Shown: piece by piece, positions 36,124 through 48,288 of the stretch
Numbering within the stretch: position 1 is the first letter of the stretch
Layout: every line of letters starts with the position of its first letter
The notes under the pieces: generated by a model
Databases searched by the model: none
Seen by the model: the letters and a program-made list of their open reading frames with translations, nothing else
What the model was told of the DNA's origin: nothing
Made by a program: the position numbers and the translations under genes
NCBI GenBank assembly: GCA_024305745.1
Contig: JAHRBS010000009.1
Location: 620,001 to 684,000, forward strand
Source: Polyporus tsugae
Taxonomy: Eukaryota > Basidiomycota > Agaricomycetes > Polyporales > Polyporaceae
Reading direction: 5' to 3'
DNA: 64,000 bases

Positions 36124-39100
36124 CAGACCGTTCCGTCGTGCGGTATGTCCTATATATATGGGCCCGTTTTGTCAACGATTCTGCCTTTCGGCGGGTCAAA
36201 GGAGGCCAAAGTGTGCGTACGCATGTTCAGAGTGGTCTGGGCGTGCGTTGGAGGGTATGAGGGCGGAAACCAAGGTGGTGGTGGTAATATAAGAAGCGGA
36301 GTGGCGGGGGCTGGGCCACTAATATTGCCACTGACAGTGGGCGCGTCTGAGCACAGCCTCACCGTCAGTCTATCTTGGCCGCACCCGGACCCAGGCCTAC
36401 TCAACGTTGTCCCTTGCCGGCCAACACGCGTATAGCGATTTTGATTTCTTCACGATCCTTATTCTCTCTGGACACCTACTGGACACCTTGGCCTGGCTAC
36501 ATATGATATCGCCCTTTACGATCGAGCGTCTGCCTTATCTCGTGGTGCCATGGGGTTTAGCAGAGATGCTGTGGACAATTTAATGTGAGGCGGTTCAGGA
36601 AGGTCGGGTAATTCGGGGCTCATCCGCCAGGTGTGTTGTCTTATGTTTTGTCTTGCCAGAAGCCACGTAATCATAGCACGTCAAGTTCGCAGAGTCGATG
36701 GACTGGGGAAGCCCACACTTACTCGTCTGAACCACATATATACCTGCCGTTGGCCCTCGTACACTCTGGTTGACCGCCCTCACCGAGGCTTGACGATTGC
36801 TTTGGACACCAAGGTCTAGGTATGCACCCTGGCGACGAGTTTTTTTCGCCGAAATAGAGAGGAAAGACTGGATCTTCCCAAGATCTATTCAAGTCACCCG
36901 AGTAGCGATTCCGCCTGCGCTGTTTGCGGCCTACACTTGGTGGACTTCAGCGGGAACGTGGCAGTTGGATGGATGGATGTGGAATCATTGTGGACGAGAC
37001 AGCCCTCGTGTTCTACGACGGAGGATTCGTCGCCACAAATACCACGAATCTATTGTCGGAAGACCATTTCATCTTAACCCCCCCCCCAATTCAGCGGTTC
37101 ATCAATCAGTCACTCTGCTTTGTGCGAGGGCAGGGGCGTTGAACACCAGCGACCAGGTGATCACCCAATAACCCATACTTTGTGGCATTCCTGCGAGCTC
37201 GGTGAGTTTTACTTCCTCGTGGACTCGGGTTCTATCTCGGCTGCAGGGGATTCAACTCATCCTATAGAGCACGCCTGGGCTCAGATCGGTTGCCCTCTCT
37301 GAATCCGCTTTCCGTGTATAAATTGAGGCAGAACAGCTTCTTCTCACTGTGGGTTTGCGTCATCCATACGGTAATTAAAGAGAAGCCTCCGGTCACGTTG
37401 CGGGATGCTTACCAGGTTCTGCAAAAGCGTGCCATGGCTATCTATCACCAAAATGCGGTACGGATGACGTACTTGTCCGGGGTGCTCTTCTATTGTGCAA
37501 TACAATGCTGATACGGAGTCTTCAGATCACCAGATCGTGTCCACATGGACGGGCCGTCGACGCAATCTTCTTGCGATAGAACTTGGTTCAATGTCCCGTC
37601 TTCCGTCTTTGGGTACTAATTGGATCCCCTTGATATCACTCTTGACAGTGACACGCTATCGCTCATGTCGGGTTCTCCCAGTCATCTGCCCAGGCAGCTG
37701 TTTTCTGGGTCGTTCCATCATGGCTGCGAGTAGGTTGAATGACTGAAGGGGGGAATGTAGTGGAACCGAAACAACCACGAGCGGCGTTTCTATGACGCTG
37801 CATCGAGAATCTTCGGGGCGATCCGCTCCCCCACCACGATTTGGGGATCCGACTAAAGTCTTTGTGGCGCGAAGGCTTCCGATCTGCTGCTGCTGCTGCT
37901 CCTCGATTGTCACAAAGTGAAGAGATCTCGGTCGACGACCCGCCGCAAGTGCCCATATACAGTAAGTACGTGTGCCAACTTCTTTAGATAGTGACGTTCG
38001 TTTTCCCCTCCTTCTTACCTCCCCTTGGGCGTAGATGCAGTGATGTCACAGCAATCGGCTTCGGTCGCTGTATGCTGACGGCAACCGCTCAACCATATCC
38101 TGGGGTCGAGAGAAACGTTTAAACTTCAACTTCTGCGACGCTTCCCCATCGACGTACTAGAGCGCGTGCCGACCCATACTTCCATTGTTCGAAGCCACGT
38201 ACGCTGTTCTTTCCGCCGCATGTCCTACCGTGAGTTCACATTGTTCTGCATTTCAGAGTCAGATACGGATATCCATGGCATCATGCGCATCCCCAAGCCC
38301 GGCATATTGGCTGGACCAAGGACCGCGTTACGGCAACCCCGGATAAACCCCTCTTAGAACACGGAAAAGCCGTCGCGTTCCTCCCGCGATCCGGTCGCTA
38401 ATGACGTCATCGCGCATCGTTGGATCCTATACGAAGACGAGGCCGCAATGGTAGCTGGGTTTCGCAACGATGAGAAGGCCGCGTTTGAAATTAGCAAATC
38501 CACCGCGCTGCGAACCTTTGGATGGTGTTTGAGCCTGGTGGGTTCGCCTTACCCGAGGCTTCATCCGCAATGCTTCTGACCTTCCACCGCTGTCAGTCTA
38601 ATCTATGCACGCTAGGCGTCCGGCGACAACGACTTCCTCTCCGCCGTTTCAGCCGAGGACCGCTTTCAATAAGAGGACGCTGGCTCTGAAGGCGACTGCG
38701 CAGACATACAGACTCCGGACGCCAAAACGCCAACGTCCTGACCGGCCGGACGCGGGTGCATTTAACTTTGAGCTTCGTTTACGGCGAGCGCGATGAGAAA
38801 CGCAAACAAAGGAACCGGAATATGGGAGACGCTCCTGCTTCACACATCGCGTCAGTCACAGGCTCGTGACCGCGTCTTAAACAAACTCTTGTCGGTCGCG
38901 CTCCGACTCGTATCGCGCGTATCGTTCAGTGATTTGGGGTGGTGCGTTGCGCGGATCTGCTCCTTTCTGCTTCGCCACGCATGAAGAGAGGATCGCTCGC
39001 CATCTGGTATCCTTTGTTCCCTTATCGATGAGGTGGGAAGACTCGCGTTCTGGACTCGGGCACACAATCGGTACCGTTCTACAAATCACGTCGAAGCCGG

Positions 39101-40391
39101 ACCGCGTGCACCTTCTGGAAGGATAGGGCGCACGAATGGGTTGCCATAACCGACGACGATGACGCTGGATTTGAGTTCCGCGATGCGCTTGCACACTCGC
39201 ATCGGGCCCATTCTCTCGACACCTCGACCCTCGACGTCTTCGCCCACACACGCCGCCCGTGTACCGGGGAAGTCGTTCAGCTGAATCCCCCCCCTACTAG
39301 TCTCCCTCATTTGGACGATCGCGACATCTGCGCGGGGGCGGTGCGGCGTGGAGGTGCCCAGATGAACATGCATCTGACGCTAGTATAGTATGGCCCTTCC
39401 GACGTGACTCGAGGACTGCCCTGCCAGCCAGGGAGAACACTAAGCTTGTTACCCGTCTCGTCGCGGCTTGCGCTGATTGGCCTCCGATGGCCAATCCATA
39501 CCCTCAGCTTCACCATGCTCGAAGAATTATAGTACTCTCTCGTTCACGAGACATACCAACCCAACTGTGGATACATACCAAATGCGGCCCTGATCCTTAC
39601 AGGCCATGCGCGCGAAAGCTTGAGACGTGAAGAGCTTCCAGCAAATATTCTCTCGATCGCCGCGTGTGTGATGCAGGAGACGCTCCGGGGGTTTACACCA
39701 TTTAGGTTTGCGGGAAGGAGCATGAAAGGAACGGTGGAGGAGGTCAGTCAGTACCCGAGGCTGAGCTCGCGAGCTGGGCCTGGGCTCTCGCACGTACGCA
39801 AAAGTGGGTGCTCGCCTTGTGGCTCCCCAGCGGCAGGTCGGTGGCGTTCTCTGATACATTGTGCTTCCCCAGAAGCAGACTGCTGGCTTCTTCCTGTCCG
39901 AACATCCTATCTCTCGAGCGCGTGGAGCAGTCGGAGGCGCACTACCTTCCGTCCCGAGTACTAGAACGACTTCGGAGGAAGGGCTGGAAGACGGCCTATC
40001 GCCTCGTCAGCTGCCTGCTTTCGTCTGGGGGTGCCGTCAACACCCGTTCTCGAACACGATGACGCGCGCTGTGACCCCGCGATTCGTGCTGGCTTGTGAA
40101 GTTTAATTACCGTAACGACGTTTGGTGTGCTCAAAGTGTGTTCGCGGGCTGTGATTTCCATTGGATGAGATCAACACGTGGGTAGCGTACCCGCATTTCG
40201 CCCTTGGCTCCCCGTGCGATGTAGGCCTAGAGCGTGGTCTGTCACGGAGAAGACACCCTCATTCGGTGGGCGGATCCATTAGTGTCGTTCGCCGAGACGG
40301 TGCGATCCTGCTACAGACGACGACAATCGAGGTATTTCCCTAGGCGGCGCTTTTTCGTATTTTTGGTCCGGAATAACTTGAAATCCGCCTG
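36124..40391. other. 4.3-kb region without a recognised gene
   Basis: No open frame here has a recognisable domain, and no chain of exons with matching phases was found. A (CTG)5 run lies at 37884-37898. The composition is mixed, with several AT-richer patches. It lies next to the symmetry centre of the mirror duplication (near 35.6 kb). Candidates such as minus-strand 38877-39373 were examined and not supported. Confidence 0.4.
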
Positions 40392-40399
40392 TATATAAA
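40392..40399 (+). promoter_or_regulatory. TATA box of the cyclophilin gene
   Basis: TATATAAA about 250 nt upstream of the cyclophilin ATG, followed by a pyrimidine-rich stretch typical of fungal 5' UTRs. No other TATA is closer. Confidence 0.5.
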
Positions 40400-40647
40400 G
40401 GTCAGCGCAGCCGACTTATGCACCTCCTCATACCATCGTATCCCCGTCGTCGTCGTCTTGGGAGGAGTATACCCGCCAGAATCCCTAGCCGACGCTTGTT
40501 CTAGCCGCGCACGTGCCGCTTGTGAGTACAGAGCTCAGAGCGCTCGCAGGTGCTTCCGTCACTGACCGCGTCGACGTCTTCGTCCTTGACCACCTTACCG
40601 CGACCTCCATCCCCGTCCGACCTCGCTTCGCATTCGTGAACCCCGCC

Positions 40648-41608
40648 ATGGCTTCCTACATGCGCCGCTTCATGAGCACAGCCTCGTCTGCCTCAACTAA
40701 CATGTAAGCATTCGTAGTACCACGTCCTCAGACACGTCATGACCGCCCCCGTCTTCTGCCACGCTTCGCAGGTCGCGAGTATTCGTGAGTTTTTAGGCCT
40801 CTGCTTCTCCCGCAGGCAAAGCTTCTCACCTCCGGCGTTGTGCATAATGGAACTGGGCAGTTCGACGTCGCTATCGACAACAAGCCCACCGGGCGCATCG
40901 TCTTCAAGCTGTACGACGACGTCGTGCCCAAGACCGCGCGCAACTTCCGCGAGCTCGCCACCGGCGAGCACGGCTTCGGCTACAACGGCAGCACGTTCCA
41001 CCGCGTCATCCCCAACGTGCGTCCCTCCCCTCTTCCCTTCCCTTCCCTTCCCTTCGCCGCCCTTGCCCGTTTTGTGCGAGTGTGTGACCTGACCGAACGC
41101 GCTGCGCGCCGGGCCGTCTATGTTATACATACAGTTCATGCTCCAGGGCGGCGACTTCACACGGCACAACGGCACCGGCGGGAAGTCGATCTACGGCGAG
41201 AAGTTCGCTGGTGCGTTGCCCGTTCCCCTCCGTGCGACCGCGGATATAGAGACGATTGATCTGCGGCATTGCGCGCGCGCGTGCGTGCTTCTGCAGACGA
41301 GAACTTCAAGCTCCGGCACAGCAAGCCCGGCCAGCTCTCCATGGCGAACGCAGGCGCGAACACCAACGGCTCCCAGGTGCGTCCACTTCTCTTTTCTCCT
41401 TCGCACGGTGCCTCGAGACGCTCACGCCGATGTCCTGTTGCTGCAGTTCTTCATCACGACCGTCGTGACGTCATGGCTAGACGGCAAGCACGTCGTGTTC
41501 GGCGAGGTCGACGAGGGCATGGACGTCGTCAAGAAGATCGAGGCCGTCGGCTCGGACTCGGGGCGCCCCAAATCGCGGGTCGTCATCACCGCGTCCGGCG
41601 CCGTATAA
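40648..41608 (+). CDS. Cyclophilin-type peptidyl-prolyl isomerase, with mitochondrial-type extension
   Basis: A cyclophilin A-like prolyl isomerase of 180 residues. Exons: 40648-40703, 40772-40784, 40861-41016, 41135-41210, 41297-41376 and 41447-41608. The core begins [16 protein letters not shown] and carries the active-site [16 protein letters not shown] and FFITT, plus a typical end [16 protein letters not shown]. The 18 residues before it ([18 protein letters not shown]) are basic and Ser/Ala-rich, like a mitochondrial presequence. The Met that would start a cytosolic form (MSRVFF) is split by the first intron (AT then G), and exon 2 is only 13 nt. The acceptor at 40860 was chosen over the earlier one at 40816 because it restores the canonical VFFDV joint. 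In Neurospora one gene yields mitochondrial and cytosolic cyclophilins; the same may apply here. Confidence 0.93.
41032..41055 (+). repeat. (CCCTT)n tract in a cyclophilin intron
   Basis: Four to five copies of a CTTCC-type pentamer lie in the intron starting at 41017. This is a simple repeat with no evident role. Confidence 0.6.
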
Positions 41609-42065
41609 CTACAACTTACTCAAAAGTAAAGGCCGCGCGCGCATGTGTGTGCGCGTTTGCGTTGCGGGGGATCTGTCAGGTATCTGGGTGGGGGAGGAGG
41701 TTTACATAGGGTCCGACACGCTTTGCTTTGCTATTATGCTCCCATCTTGCACGGTGTCCTACTACCTACTACAACTACGTTACAAGGAACACATTTTTTC
41801 AAACTCTGTGCGCGAGGCGGTCGTTCACACTTTTGGACTACGCCGATATCCCGGACCGAGGCGAAATCGTGTCCTTCGTAGGTGCGACATTACAACATAC
41901 CAGAGGGAACAGAAAAAGAAGCAAACAAAACATGGACAAGCTAACCTATTCATACATATCTTATAATTGTACACACCCCTCTACCACTTCGCCGGCCTGA
42001 CGGAGACGCGCGCAAAAGGGTCAACACTGAGCACTGTCAGCTGGAGGTGTTGGGACTGTGTGGGC
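41609..42065. other. Convergent 3' flanks of the cyclophilin gene and OPT-2
   Basis: Contains a short CG/TG-rich tract near 41633-41660. Both genes end towards this interval; no other feature seen. Confidence 0.4.
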
Positions 42066-44888
42066 TTACCCGAATGTTTGTCCTTGAGCGAGCGTGCGGA
42101 GGGGCGTACCCGCTCCCGTCGGCCCGAAGTCGGCCGTGTTGAGGGAGACGACGTTGCCCCACCACTGCATGATGTTGTTCGCGCCGACGGTGCCGTTCTT
42201 GGGGTAGTACAGCGCGAAGAAGATGACGATGGTCGAGATGGCGACGCCCGAGTCCAGTGCCGCCGACAGGATGTCTGGTGAAATCCAAGAAGCGTTAGTG
42301 TTATGTGAGGTTAGGTGGCGTCGAGGCTGAGGACTTGTGGTCCAGCGCAACGAAACGCCTCGGGACTCACAGTTGTACTTTGTCCACCACGAGAAGTGGC
42401 GGCGGCGGATGACGTAGTTGAAGACGAAGCCGACGATCGTCCACGGCACGTAGTTGAGCGCGCTCGCGGGCGGGATGTAGCTCGTGCCGTTGAAGATGAC
42501 GGGGAAGTTCACGTAGCGCAAGAACGAGTTCGGCCACCGCAGCCCGATCAGGTAGGTCACGAGCGGGCACACCGCGCCCACGAGGAAGAAGAACACCAGC
42601 CCGTAGTAGATCTGCCCCGAGGAGAACTGGCGCTGCGGGCCGATGACGCCCCAGATGATGGACGCGGTGCCGAAGACCTGCGTGGACGGGCACACGAAGC
42701 GATCCTTCTGGTTCGATTGACACATGTCGGGGATGTTCGTGAACATCCACGCCTGTACGCCGAGCTGGACGGTGCCGCCGATCACGGCCGCGATAACCTG
42801 GCACGCGAACATGGTGCGCGGCGGGATCTTCATGTAGTGCCCGAGCTTGAAGTCGGACGTGAATTGGAGTGCCTGCGCCATGGTGATGTAGCCCCAGGTC
42901 TTGAACATCATCATCGCGATGGGCTTGCCCGGGAGCGCGTAGCCTATGATGAGCTCCGTGACGACGTTCAGGCCGACCTGTTGGTTGGTGATGGCCTGGA
43001 TCATGCCAACGGGGATGGTGTATACGAAGGCTGTTAGGGCCGGGTGAGTATGGTGCATGCATATATAGAGGTCTGTCGTGGGGGTGCTCACAAATGATCA
43101 ACCCGAGGACAAGGGCCCAGACTGGCATCTGGGTGTTCCAAACTTCAATGCAGACTACTCCGAACACGAACATGGCCACTGAGTAGAGGAGCATGTCAAC
43201 GAAAACTCCACGTAGTCGCTCGAAGTGGGCACGCACCAAACACAATGGCATACCACCATTCCGGAACCTGGGGGTACCTCGACATGAGCCGCGCGTGGAT
43301 GTCCGGCTGCTCCGACAGAGACCTGCGGCTCTGGATCCAGATCTGCTTGCGGAAGTACAGGATGGTGTGCACGATCGTCGCCGTGATGCTTGCGAAGGAG
43401 AGCCCATAGGTGACCGCGAACGTCGTCGACAGGAACAGCGGCGAATAGCTCTCGTACTTCTGGAGGTCCAGTGTCGACTCGGGCGTGAGGATCTTGGACA
43501 CATCGTACTCCGCGCCGGTGTTGTCGTAGCTCGTGCGCGTCGAGATCGGCATGTACGCCGAGTTCCACGTGTTCGTGAAGTACAGGATCGGGGTTAACAC
43601 CCAGAAGAATGCCACGAACCCGACGGCGACGTTCGCGGACGCCCACCACGGGGTGGCGAGGGGCGAGCCGATGTACGTGATCTGGGACCAGTCGAAGGTA
43701 ACGAGCGACATGCCGAGGCCGGAGTAGTATCCGAACAGCTGGTTGACGACGAGGTTGTCCGGGGCAATCCAACAGACCCAGTTAAAGTAACTGAGGGCCT
43801 GGAAGATGTAGCCTGGGAAGAAGTACCAGAGGAAGGACCCGGAGAACGCATAGACGAAGAAACGTTCACGGGAGATACCGCCGTGGTTCCCGATACCAGC
43901 GTAATGTTGGGAATGGAGGGTGTTGAATAGCGCGCAAGTGACAAGATTCGTAGGCCAGATCATGGATGGGGGCGCAACGAGGAAGCGACGAGCGATACCA
44001 CCGATCGAGAACCCAATCTAAAGTGCAAAAAGAAAAGTTAGACCAAAGCGTGTTTGTGAATGACAAAACTCACCAGCTGTGTGGACATGACGAGCATCCA
44101 TTGATAGCTGAAGTTAAAGATCTGGTTATAGTAGACGCGTTGCACAGCGACAATATCTGTCTATGGTGACAATTCAATGGGAGGATCTCTCAATGAAATG
44201 AAGTCACGAACCGCATAAGCAGACTGGTACCCAACATTAGCCATCAGAGTGATGATGACATGTTCTTTGACCGTGAAGGGCCCGGGGTTGAGAGAGACGC
44301 CAAATATCTTAACCCTGGGCATAAACATGGCCCAAAGGCGACCGAGGGGGAATGCGAGCAATTGCGCGACAATCTGTGCGACCGTGAGCGGGGGTAACGC
44401 GGTGGGTTGTCGTGGAGATATCGCTCACCCCGGTGACGGTAACTCCAGGTAGGCGGAAAAAGAAGAATTGGTTCATACCGGGAAGGATGATTGCCCAGAT
44501 CAGTCCGATGACCCATGCCCGAATAGTGTTGACCGGCATGTCTGGGTCGTCCGTGTTGGCGACGGCGGAGCGCACCTCGGGATAAGGCGAGTCATCGTCT
44601 TCATGTCATGCACAAAGCATTCATCAGGTTACATTTTCGCCAAGCCACGAATAGTGCTTACCGAGGGGGAGTGCGTCTGGATCAATGTTGGGGTCGTCAA
44701 ACTGAGGAGCAGTGACTACGAGCTCCTTGTCGACCGAAGCTGCGGGACAGAAAGTCAAAGTCAAGGTTTGCAAAGGACATAAGCTTGCAGAACACACCTA
44801 GCTTCTCCGCGTCGATATCGAGTCCCGCCTTCTCCTGTGACGCGTCCTCGGCAGTAAGCCCGTCGGCGTAGTACGGGGAGTCGGTCAT
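42066..44888 (-). CDS. Small-oligopeptide transporter OPT-2
   Basis: Paralogue of OPT-1, on the opposite strand. It starts MTDSPYYADGL at 44888 and stops TAA at 42068-42066. The exons carry VDKELVVTAPQFDDPNID, EVRSAVANTDDPDMPVNT, WVIGLIWAIILPGMNQFFFF, IVAQLLAFPLGRLWA, the NPGPFTVKEH hallmark, IWPTNLVTCALFNTLHS, YSGLGMSLVTFDWSQITYIG, MIQAITNQQVGLNV and a last exon from ILSAALDSGVAIS to LAQGQTFG. Nearly every exon boundary matches OPT-1, with one extra intron near 42275-42370 before ILSAALDS and one after the helix near 43030-43095. No frame disruption seen. Differences from OPT-1 cluster in the N-terminus, in the loop around residues 330-350 and at the C-terminal end, so substrate range may differ (inference). 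Confidence 0.93.
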
Positions 44889-47800
44889 GATGGGAGCGAG
44901 CACCTGGGAAGGCGGATGGGGTCAGCCTCGGCGACTGGCAGATATATGTAACAGCGACTGGTCCTCGGCGTCAGAAGAAGCTGCCGCTCAACATGCATAC
45001 ACTGATACAGTACTATCTGTTCGCACCAATGACCCGGTGGTCGTTCTCGAGCGCTGAGCTTCGCAAACTATAAATTGCGCGTGGGAACCCGGTGCTCCTG
45101 CGCCATATGGTCCATATGCACAGAAGGCGAGATATGCCCAAGATATGCCACAGGTTGTCAGAGACGAGCCCCAGCTGATAGACCAGCGCCCGCTACGGCG
45201 AGTCTGGGATGCGGGAATGAGCGCGATCCCGTCCAAGGCTGCGCAACCCGATCTCCGAGCAGCGACGAACGCTCCCCAAGCCACTCCGCCGAGATCTTTC
45301 CCCGCGAGAAGGCAGACGGTCTCAACCACGTAACAGATTCGCAGAACTCGACTGCGTGGTCATGCCGCGTGGAACATGCTTCCGAGATGCCTCGAGGTGG
45401 GCCGAACAGTTCTTGAACTTCGGTCATAAGGGCACTCACGTTCCGTGCTTCTCGCGGCAATGCGCCCCGCCGTGGCACTTGTTCCGACTGCTCGGGGGGA
45501 CGGGCAGTGGCGGTTGACTGGGCGGCGATGTAGCGGCAGAAGAGCTTGAAATTTCTCACTCACCCCAGACTCACCCCGACGAGGATTCTAGCCGTGGGCG
45601 GTGCCCCTTGGGCGCGGCTGCGATGTTCGCCGTCCGTGTCCGTACTCCATATGGCTGTGCAGCAAGCACGGAAGTAGAAGTTTGTATGGAGCGACAGCAC
45701 CTGCTCGTGTGATCTCCGCCTCTGGCTGTCTACCCGCCGGACTCGCAGGTCGATGAGTACTGGTGAATGGCGGGCGCGCAGTGTTCGGCCGGCTGAATTG
45801 ACATAAAATAGAAAATTAGCTGCTTCCTCTGCCCCGACAGCGTGGAAGGAGCGACTAGTGAACTAGTGACGCCTTACCCTTTTGTACCTATGTCCCAATT
45901 AGCTATGACCCAGGCACCCGACAAGCACTGCCCAGAATCAACGTTCCCTCCTCATGGAAAGTCGACGGATAGGCTTGGGAATCGGACCCATCGAAGTTTC
46001 ACCAGGGGGAAGGCTTGCAGGCCGGTGTCCCCAAAGAAAGGCGTTTATTTCTTCGCAGTGTACTGTCCCTAAGGAAAGGCATCTTTCCAATCTCCAAGGA
46101 CGATCCCCCTGTGCGAAAGATTTAGTAGATCTTCATAACTTATTATTTCCAAAGCCTCTCCTCACCGCGGAAGCGTTGATTTCTCCTCAGTGTATGCTCT
46201 TTCTCCTATCTGCGCTTGTCCTGTCCCGCGTCGCGGAAACGCATGAGAACGTTGGAATGTCAAGCCAGCGATGAAGGGGAGTTTGGTCCGCGACCGTCGC
46301 GGCTCGTCGCGGTCAAGATATCGTCACGGAGGTGGGCGCCCAACTCTTGGCGTTGAAATTACATAAGCGCATAGTCCACCTGCGCAGCCAGCTCGCGATT
46401 GTCCAAGATGAACATACTTTACCTTCAAGTGCTCACTGCTCCCGTCCATAACTTTAACAATGCTTTGCGCTCGGACACCGAATATGTAGCGGGGGGGGGG
46501 GTTCAGGCAACCCTTCAAATCTATTGCCGGGTCGGTAGCAGCCGTGAGTACGATGAACTTGAGCTCACTTCAAGACCACTTGCCGTAGCAGCTTGGGATG
46601 TGACTTACCGTGGATGACGGACATTGGAGACAACGCACGCGAGCATCCAAGCAATGCTATTCGGAGCCGCAGCCATACTTAGAGTGTTCATCCTATCCAG
46701 CCGACGATGGTCTCCGAAGTACCTGGCAACGAGCTCGAGTCGGCCGACTTCGGGCGCTGGTGGCAATATGATTGACATTTCTACATTTCTTCAACAAGTC
46801 GCGCCGAGTCCCGTCAAAGCAAACCGCAAGTGGAGAAAGATCGGATGACACGACGACAGATACTCAAGGCTTCCCAGGATCAGGAATCTTGTTGGACACG
46901 GACTGATGACTGCAATGATACTTGCGCCAGGTCTCCCGAGCGCTGGCGTTGGAAGCACTGTACATGTGCTGCAGCAACCGTCGAGGAGCACCGGGACAGT
47001 GGGCACCGTTTTGAAGCCATGATGAGTCTTCAACAAGGGCTTGTTTACTGCCTGTCCTACGGGAAGTGCACAGTGTGCAGACCAAGATACTGACTTGATA
47101 TTATGAACGACAGATACCGCCGGGCGCACACATCGAACACCAAATAGCAAGCGGTACGTAACATTGCGTTCCACTGAACCCCGGGCCGATTTGTGGGAAG
47201 GTCCTCTGTGGCTTGATAGCGCAGTAGGGAACCTAGTGGGAACAGCCAAAGTGCTAGAGCGTAACCATCGATCCAGCCCGGCTGTCCTCTCACGTTGCCC
47301 TAGACCGCCGAAGGTTATCAGCAATTTGTCCGCTGCCTTCAGGGCTTCAAGTTACGGCAACAGCCTGTGCGTATCTCGTTGTCGCCGGGAGCAATGTCAT
47401 GGGTCGCCTTGGATGAGGTGTTTCCGACAGACCCCAGAGAGACCGAATTAACGACGCAACCGAAGACTGCGAATCTGCGGCACATTTGGTACGCAGGCTG
47501 GTTGATAGGCACGAGAATTGCACTTACGGGAGGGACCCAGGTATCGGAACGCGGCCTCCTTGAGCCTGCGCCGTTGACCTGACGGTGGATACATATATAA
47601 TGGAAAGTTATCTGCGTTGAATGAGAGAGGCTCAGCCGTTCCCAAACGTTGGATGCGGATAGCGATTAGAAAAAGTATTCAAATTCCCGATGCATGATTG
47701 TCCCCCAGGTGGAGTCAAGGGTGGTACCGGTCTGCCTGAGGCAGACGATTGATGTGACCCTTTTGTGGGGAGGGAGGACGGTCATAGTCAGGCCAGAGTG

Positions 47801-48288
47801 TGCTCGGAGTGGAGAGTTAGGCAAAGTTGAATAGATTCGCCGTGAGAGCAATTCCTGATTCAGACTCCATGTTGAGGTTAAGTAGGGTTGTCAATGGGAG
47901 TTCGATTCGACGCTCGCGGTGGGTTATAGGTGCCTTTGAGGGCGGATGGCGGGTGGCATTAAAAATGGGGAACAGACTAAACCCGAATAAAACTATAAAT
48001 CCAGTAGCGCTACTCCCTAGCTAGGTCGAACTATCGTATAGAGAAGAGTCTCACGCCCTATCCAATTACAGTAAGGTTAGGCAGGCAGGCTTGAAGTTGT
48101 AGAACTTCACCGAGGTCCGAAATTTGCCGCTTGGGACGCGATCACGTGTATGCGTGGGAATTCGCGCACCAGAAGATGGGGCGACCGCGACGTGCTCCTT
48201 GTCGTCTTCCACATTGCCCCCACCTTTGATGCGCCCTCTCCTGCTCGCTAACCATCCCATCCGCTCATTCCAACGCTGTTGCTGAGAC
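44889..48288. other. 3.4-kb divergent intergenic region between OPT-2 and the AT-hook gene
   Basis: Counterpart of the 20.6-26.5 kb interval on the left. No gene recognised on either strand. An 11-nt poly-G run lies at 46491-46501, a place to suspect sequencing or assembly length error. It presumably contains promoters for both flanking genes. Confidence 0.4.

Noticed and set aside
39086..39373. Minus-strand frame with a hydrophobic VIVVGYGN patch
   Set aside because: Too short, no family match that I recognise, and no flanking exons in phase.
42315..43037. 240-codon plus-strand frame across OPT-2
   Set aside because: Antisense shadow of OPT-2 with the same compositional signature.
46491..46501. 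Poly-G run considered as a telomere or recombination signal
   Set aside because: A single homopolymer without a repeated unit; more likely a simple tract with uncertain length.
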